Shown: positions 6,830-9,558 of the stretch, one piece after another | How the letters are laid out: every line of letters starts with the position of its first letter | Position numbering within the stretch: the stretch's first letter is position 1 | The notes under the pieces: model-generated | Told to the model about the DNA's origin: nothing | Databases searched by the model: none | The model's input: only the letters and a program-made list of their open reading frames with translations | DNA from: Bifidobacteriaceae bacterium | Lineage (GTDB): Bacteria > Actinomycetota > Actinomycetes > Actinomycetales > WQXJ01 | Direction: 5' to 3' | Length of the DNA: 9,558 nucleotides | Assembly (NCBI GenBank): GCA_031272565.1 | Contig: JAISTN010000274.1 | Coordinates: 1 to 9,558, forward strand | Program-made: the position numbers and the translations under genes

Positions 6830-7810
6830 AGCACCGGAATCATCAGCCACGACATGGAGAAGAAGTTGGTGTTGGTGTCCGGCCGGGCCCACCCTGAACT
6901 GGCCGAGGCGGTGGCTCACGAGCTTGGCTGTGAGCTGTTGCCCACCACGGCCTATGACTTCGCCAACGGGGAAATCTATGTCCGCTTCGCCGAATCGGTG
7001 CGGGGCGCCTACGCCTTTGTGCTGCAGGCTCACACCTCACCCATCAACCAGTGGTTGATGGAGCACCTGCTGATGTGCGATGCGTTGAAGCGGGCCTCCG
7101 CCAAGACGGTGACGGCGATCGCGCCGTTCTATGGCTACGCCCGCCAGGACAAGAAGCACCGCGGCCGGGAGCCGATTTCGGCCCGGCTGGTGGCGGATCT
7201 GTTCAAGACGGCCGGCGCGGACCGGCTGATGTCGGTCGACTTGCACACGGCCCAGATCCAGGGCTTTTTCGATGGGCCGGTCGATCACCTGATGGCGTTG
7301 CCTATCTTGGCCTCGTACGTGCGGACCCGGGTGGACCGGTCCAAGTTGACCATCGTGTCGCCCGATGCCGGGCGTGTCCGGTTGGCGGATCAGTGGTCGG
7401 ACCGGTTGGGGGCACCTCTGGCGATTATCCACAAGCGGCATGACCCCACCGTGGCCAACCAGGTCAAGGTCCACGAGTTGGTCGGTGAGGTGGAGGGCCG
7501 CACCTGCGTGCTGGTGGATGACATGATCGACACCGCCGGGACAATTGTCCAGGCGGCCCGGGCGTTGCAGGACAACGGCGCGGCCTCGGTCATTGTGGCG
7601 GCCACGCACGCCGTGCTGTCCGGCCCGGCGGTTGACCGGCTGAAGAATTCGGGTATCGCCGAGGTGGTGGTGACCGACACGGTGCCGTTGACCGAAGAAC
7701 AGCGCTTTGAACAGTTGACCATCTTGTCGATCGCGCCGCTGATTGCCCGCGCCATCCGCGAGGTTTTCGACGACGGCTCGGTCACCAGCCTGTTCGACGG
7801 CGTCGCCTGA
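6827..7810 (+). CDS. prs: Ribose-phosphate pyrophosphokinase (PRPP synthetase)
   Basis: The 327-residue class I enzyme transfers the pyrophosphoryl group of ATP to ribose-5-phosphate, giving PRPP for nucleotide, His and Trp synthesis (and, in actinobacteria, for envelope arabinose donors where present). KKLVLVSGRAHPELAEAVA starts the first phosphoribosyltransferase-like domain. The flexible catalytic loop region is YGYARQDKKHRGREPISARL (103-122). SVDLHTAQIQGFFD (136-149) carries the metal/ATP-linked His140. CVLVDDMIDTAGT (227-239) is the PRPP-binding loop. Length and motifs are complete, with no sign of damage. The TTG start is preferred because of the strong GGGGGA upstream. It probably shares a transcript with glmU. 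Nothing like an intrinsic terminator is seen right after the stop at 7810; the next structures are in the repeat region downstream. Confidence 0.97.
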   Translation: MSTGIISHDMEKKLVLVSGRAHPELAEAVAHELGCELLPTTAYDFANGEIYVRFAESVRGAYAFVLQAHTSPINQWLMEHLLMCDALKRASAKTVTAIAPFYGYARQDKKHRGREPISARLVADLFKTAGADRLMSVDLHTAQIQGFFDGPVDHLMALPILASYVRTRVDRSKLTIVSPDAGRVRLADQWSDRLGAPLAIIHKRHDPTVANQVKVHELVGEVEGRTCVLVDDMIDTAGTIVQAARALQDNGAASVIVAATHAVLSGPAVDRLKNSGIAEVVVTDTVPLTEEQRFEQLTILSIAPLIARAIREVFDDGSVTSLFDGVA

Positions 7811-7923
7811 GACCCGGCTGACCTGGACCCAACTGCGCCCCCACGGGTGACGGTTGCTCCCAGCGCGCCGTGATGCTGAACCTGAGCTGGAACACCTCAT
7901 CCACCCAGAAGGCGACTACCCAA

Positions 7924-7971
7924 GCGGAGAGACTTGTGGTAGGTCAGAGCTGCCGGCCGCCCAAGCGGAGA
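7924..7971 (+). repeat. 22-bp repeat copy R1 and truncated copy R1b
   Basis: R1 (7924-7945) reads GCGGAGAGACTTGTGGTAGG plus TC and belongs to the family seen again at 8627-8804. Exactly 41 bp later CCCAAGCGGAGA (7960-7971) repeats the 12 bases at 7919-7930, but the copy stops after GCGGAGA. The next base begins an IS21-like terminus. The 41-bp spacing equals that of the downstream copies, so R1b is best read as an array unit cut by an insertion. Confidence 0.65.
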
Positions 7972-8145
7972 TGTCGGTGCCGGTCGAAAATGCAGCCAGT
8001 TTCGCCGGTCGAGAATGCAGCCACCCGGCCACGATTGGATGGGTGATCAGCATGGAGGATTGGGTTCTGATCAGGAGTCTGAGTAGGAATGATGGGGTGG
8101 GGGGGGCCGTGATGATCTGGCTGGGGACGGCTGGGAGGGTGGGGT
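7972..8145 (+). mobile_element. Probable IS21-family left-end remnant with decayed start of istA
   Basis: The segment starts TGTCGGTGCC and carries two direct copies of GCCGGTCGARAATGCAGCCA (7979-7998 and 8004-8023; 19 of 20 identical, 25 bp apart). Multiple terminal repeats behind a 5'-TG end are typical of IS21-family elements. Just after them, ATG 8052 opens MEDWVLIRSLSRNDGV, which resembles the N-terminus of actinobacterial IstA transposases (MEDWxxIRxL). The following GGAVMIWLGTAGRV may be the worn helix-turn-helix. No DDE catalytic region, istB helper ATPase or right end is present, so it is a dead fragment. The boundary near 8145 is approximate. Family assignment rests on my recall of IS21 ends, not on a search. 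Confidence 0.55.
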
Positions 8146-8149
8146 TGGG
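8123..8149 (+). other. G-quadruplex motif on the plus strand
   Basis: Five G-tracts (8123-8126, 8133-8135, 8137-8139, 8141-8144, 8147-8149) satisfy the standard four-tract rule. The last four have loops of only 1, 1 and 2 nt, the class expected to form very stable parallel quadruplexes. The site is on the non-template strand for prs read-through. A run of eight Gs lies just upstream (8099-8106). Confidence 0.55.
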
Positions 8150-8293
8150 TTGTTGGCGACAGGTTCTTGAGTCGCCAAGTCCGTGACGAATGGCCGTGGA
8201 CGCCGGGGCCGGGGGGTTGGGTTGTTGGCGGCTAGTTGACGAGGCAGTTAGTCCGTGACGGATGGGCCGGGGACGGCTGGGTTGATGGGCCTG
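8123..8293 (+). repeat. G-rich tandem repeat, unit about 72-73 bp, just over two copies
   Basis: GGGTTGGGTTGTTGGCG occurs at 8142-8158 and 8214-8230, and AGTCCGTGACGRATGG at 8178-8193 and 8250-8265, both 72 bp apart. GGGGACGGCTGGG occurs at 8123 and again at 8269, starting a partial third copy. The middle of each unit is diverged. The first unit overlaps the decayed istA-like stretch, so the duplication may have arisen in insertion-sequence DNA. Confidence 0.75.
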
Positions 8294-8301
8294 CCGGGTA
8301 C

Positions 8302-8499
8302 CTGCGAGTTTTCGGGGACTTGTGTACGGGTTGAGTTGCCTCGGGGCGTGGTGGACGGCGTTGCCGCCGCTGGCCCTAAGGAGGTCGGATACGTTTGCGC
8401 AGGTCAGCGCCTTGCCGCCGATGTCGGCCGGTTGGTTGGGTGGCCGGTCCCGGGGCGGCATCGGGCGCCACCCGTACACAAGTCCTCGAAAACTCGCAG
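8302..8499. mobile_element. MITE-like element, 198 bp, with 30-bp terminal inverted repeats
   Basis: CTGCGAGTTTTCGGGGACTT begins the left arm (8302-8331). The right arm (8470-8499) is its reverse complement with one mismatch in 30. Such long near-perfect arms 138 bp apart are far beyond chance. The interior has no coding capacity of note. No target-site duplication is obvious: the left flank ends GGGTAC and the right flank begins TTGCCT. It could be a non-autonomous transposon, an excised-element scar, or a structured RNA with a very long closing stem. Confidence 0.6.
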
Positions 8500-8531
8500 T
8501 TGCCTTGCCCGCCCCGGCCAGCCCGGCACCA

Positions 8532-8603
8532 CCGGGGACCTTCAGAGCGATCTTGGTCAATCCTGTGCCGGAATTTGACCAGGATCGGCGTGAAGCTCCC
8601 CGG
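8532..8603. repeat. Imperfect inverted repeat, 29-nt arms, 14-nt loop
   Basis: The left arm (8532-8560, starting CCGGGGACCTTCA and ending CGATCTTGGTCAA) pairs with the right arm (8575-8603, starting TTGACCAGGATCG and ending TGAAGCTCCCCGG). Twenty-four of 29 positions are complementary. One further pair is G-U, one is C-C, and a 3-nt internal loop sits in the middle. It could act as a bidirectional terminator for convergent prs and glgB or be a mobile palindromic unit (REP-like). No T-tract is seen. Confidence 0.55.
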
Positions 8604-8626
8604 CCAGACCTGTCATGCAACGCCAT

Positions 8627-8804
8627 GCGGAGAGAGTTGTGGTAGTCCACGGGGCGCAATCGGCCCATGCGGAGAGACTTCCGGCAGTCCAGGAGCCGTC
8701 ATCCGCCATCCGGAGAGAGTTGCTGCAGTTTCAGGCCCGAAAAACTACCGCAAGTCTCTCCGGATCGGCTCGAAGGGGTCCAGAACTACTGGAAGTCTCT
8801 CCGG
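8627..8804. repeat. Main 22-bp repeat array: three direct copies, two inverted copies
   Basis: Plus-strand copies are R2 8627-8648, R3 8669-8690 and R4 8710-8731. Minus-strand copies are R5 8742-8763 and R6 8783-8804. The shared core is CGGAGAGASTTSYGGYAGT. Start-to-start distances are 42 (R2-R3), 41 (R3-R4) and 41 (R5-R6). Spacers of 19-20 nt differ but tend to end in CCAT or CGAT before the next copy. R4 and R5 face each other across 10 nt and form a long hairpin. The repeats are short, diverged and change orientation, unlike CRISPR repeats, and I do not recognise the family. The spacing corresponds to about four DNA helical turns, which fits binding sites for a protein on one face, but this is inference. 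Confidence 0.75.
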
Positions 8805-8847
8805 GGTGCCCGGTGCGGCCCTGTGGACTAGCGGGCAGGTGCCCCGG
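8801..8847 (-). terminator. Hairpin just downstream of glgB (candidate terminator)
   Basis: CCGGGGTGCCCG (8801-8812) pairs with CGGGCA (8832-8837) and CCCCGG (8842-8847), giving 12 bp with a 4-nt bulge and a 19-nt loop. It starts 6 nt past the glgB stop on the minus strand. There is no U-tract, so it is a weak terminator candidate; its outer bases overlap repeat copy R6. Confidence 0.35.
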
Positions 8848-8853
8848 CGCGGT

Positions 8854-9558
8854 TCAGGTTTCCGGTTCGAACCAGACGGCGCCCAGCGGCGGCACCCTGA
8901 CCGAGGCCGAGGCCGGCCGGCCGTACCACGGCAGGTCCTCCGCCTCGATGGCACCCAGGTTGCCCACGCCCGAACCGCCAAACTGGGGTGCGTCCGTGTT
9001 CAGGATCTCCTTCCAGCGCCCGCCCTTGGGCAGCGCCAGGCGGTAGCCCTCATGCGGCGTGCCGGCAAAATTCACCACCGCCACCAGCATTTGGCCATCA
9101 GGCGACTTGCGGATGTAGGCCAGCGTGTTCCGGTTGCCATCGTTGGAATCGATCCACTCGAAACCGCCCGGATCCGAATCCAGGGTCCACAGCGCCGGGT
9201 GCGACCGGTAGACGGCATTCAACTCCTTGACCAGCGAGGCCAACCCGGCCCGGTCCTGCAGGTCCAGCAGCCACCAGTCCAGCGAATGGCCCTCGCCCCA
9301 TTCGACCTCTTGGCCAAACTCCGAGCCCATGAACAGCAGTTGCTTGCCCGGGTGCGACCACTGGTAGGCGAACAGCGAACGCAGGCCGGCCATCTTTTGC
9401 CAATGGTCACCCGGCATCTTCGAATACAGGGAACCCTTGCCGTGGACCACCTCGTCATGCGACAGCGGCAGGATGTAGTTCTCCGAGAACGCATAGACCA
9501 TGGAGAACGTGATTTCGCCGTGGTGGTACTTGCGGTTGACCGGGTCTTCCCGCAGATA
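8854..9558 (-). CDS. glgB: 1,4-alpha-glucan branching enzyme GlgB, C-terminal part (truncated by window edge)
   Basis: Reading the minus strand from the window edge to TGA (complement 8854-8856) gives 234 residues. It opens in the catalytic GH13 barrel with [20 protein letters not shown], followed by [20 protein letters not shown]. The His-Asp of SHDEVVHGK is the conserved region IV of branching enzymes, with the transition-state-stabilising His-Asp pair. [14 protein letters not shown] sequence (here [19 protein letters not shown]), [11 protein letters not shown] and the LDWWLLD motif are GlgB-specific. The C-terminal beta-sandwich (about 130-234) ends in [12 protein letters not shown]. The enzyme forms alpha-1,6 branches in glycogen in the cytosol. 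The full protein is usually 620-740 residues, so about two thirds, including the nucleophile Asp and acid Glu, lies outside. It converges on prs across the repeat region. Confidence 0.95.
   Translation of the reverse strand, partial: YLREDPVNRKYHHGEITFSMVYAFSENYILPLSHDEVVHGKGSLYSKMPGDHWQKMAGLRSLFAYQWSHPGKQLLFMGSEFGQEVEWGEGHSLDWWLLDLQDRAGLASLVKELNAVYRSHPALWTLDSDPGGFEWIDSNDGNRNTLAYIRKSPDGQMLVAVVNFAGTPHEGYRLALPKGGRWKEILNTDAPQFGGSGVGNLGAIEAEDLPWYGRPASASVRVPPLGAVWFEPET

Larger units (their letters stand above)
7811..8853. other. Gene-free, repeat-dense region between convergent prs and glgB
   Basis: About 1.04 kb without a believable gene. Open frames here, including a 250-codon one on the minus strand (7916-8668), have no recognisable family sequence and run across the repeats. 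In order it holds an unremarkable stretch (7811-7918), one full and one truncated 22-bp repeat (7924-7971), an IS21-like end (from 7972), a G-rich 72-73 bp tandem repeat (about 8123-8293), a 198-bp inverted-repeat element (8302-8499), a large imperfect hairpin (8532-8603), and five more 22-bp repeats (8627-8804). The mix looks like an insertion hotspot where disruption is tolerated. Confidence 0.7.

Noticed and set aside
5116..6855. 579-codon open frame on the minus strand
   Set aside because: It lies opposite glmU, whose full set of family motifs is intact; long antisense frames are expected in GC-rich genes.
7972..8623. A complete IS21 element spanning the gap
   Set aside because: No istA catalytic region, no istB and no inverted copy of the terminal repeats is found before R2; only a left-end fragment is supportable.
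7916..8668. 250-codon open frame on the minus strand across the prs-glgB gap
   Set aside because: No recognisable family sequence, composition of frequent Pro/Arg/Ser typical of non-coding GC-rich DNA, and it runs through tandem and inverted repeats of unrelated origin.
7924..8804. CRISPR array
   Set aside because: Repeats are 22 bp, diverge between copies and change orientation; spacers are only 19-20 nt and no cas gene is present in the window.
8615..9046. 143-codon plus-strand frame across the array into glgB
   Set aside because: It is antisense to the clear glgB C-terminus, and the apparent 14-residue periodicity just reflects the DNA repeats, whose 41-bp spacing would break a frame.

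Overview
The window is GC-rich DNA of actinobacterial type. Genes end mostly in G/C-rich codons, GTG and TTG starts occur, and the GlmU and Prs proteins look like those of high-GC Gram-positives. Assignment is to the class Actinomycetia only; I cannot name a genus from this sequence.

Layout. (1) 1-358, minus strand: the N-terminal part of a LicA-like choline kinase, cut by the window edge. (2) 359-661: a divergent intergenic region with a perfect 10-bp inverted repeat. (3) 662-2908 plus: one protein joining a YidC/Oxa1-type membrane insertase domain to a TagF-like CDP-glycerol glycerophosphotransferase domain. (4) 2956-5052 plus: a polytopic membrane protein with an extracytoplasmic alkaline-phosphatase/sulfatase-fold domain of the LTA-synthase or phosphoethanolamine-transferase type. 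(5) 5209-6783 and 6827-7810 plus: glmU and prs, making UDP-GlcNAc and PRPP. (6) 7811-8853: about 1 kb of gene-free, repeat-dense DNA between convergent genes. (7) 8854-9558 minus: the C-terminal third of the glycogen branching enzyme GlgB, cut by the window edge.

Genes 1, 3 and 4 together suggest a cell-envelope glycerophosphate polymer (teichoic-acid-like) locus. One enzyme would activate choline, one would polymerise glycerophosphate from CDP-glycerol at the membrane, and one would transfer a phospho-substituent outside the membrane. GlmU feeds the same envelope pathway with UDP-GlcNAc, and Prs is its usual actinobacterial neighbour.

The most unusual part is the prs-glgB gap. A 22-bp repeat with core CGGAGAGASTT occurs in six full copies plus one truncated copy. 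Same-strand neighbours are spaced 41-42 bp apart (about four DNA turns), and the last two copies are inverted. The array appears to have been broken up: the truncated copy ends where a sequence resembling an IS21-family left end begins. Between there and the rest of the array lie a 72-73 bp tandem repeat with a strong G-quadruplex motif, a 198-bp MITE-like element with 30-bp terminal inverted repeats, and a 29-bp-arm imperfect hairpin. I do not recognise the 22-bp repeat family.
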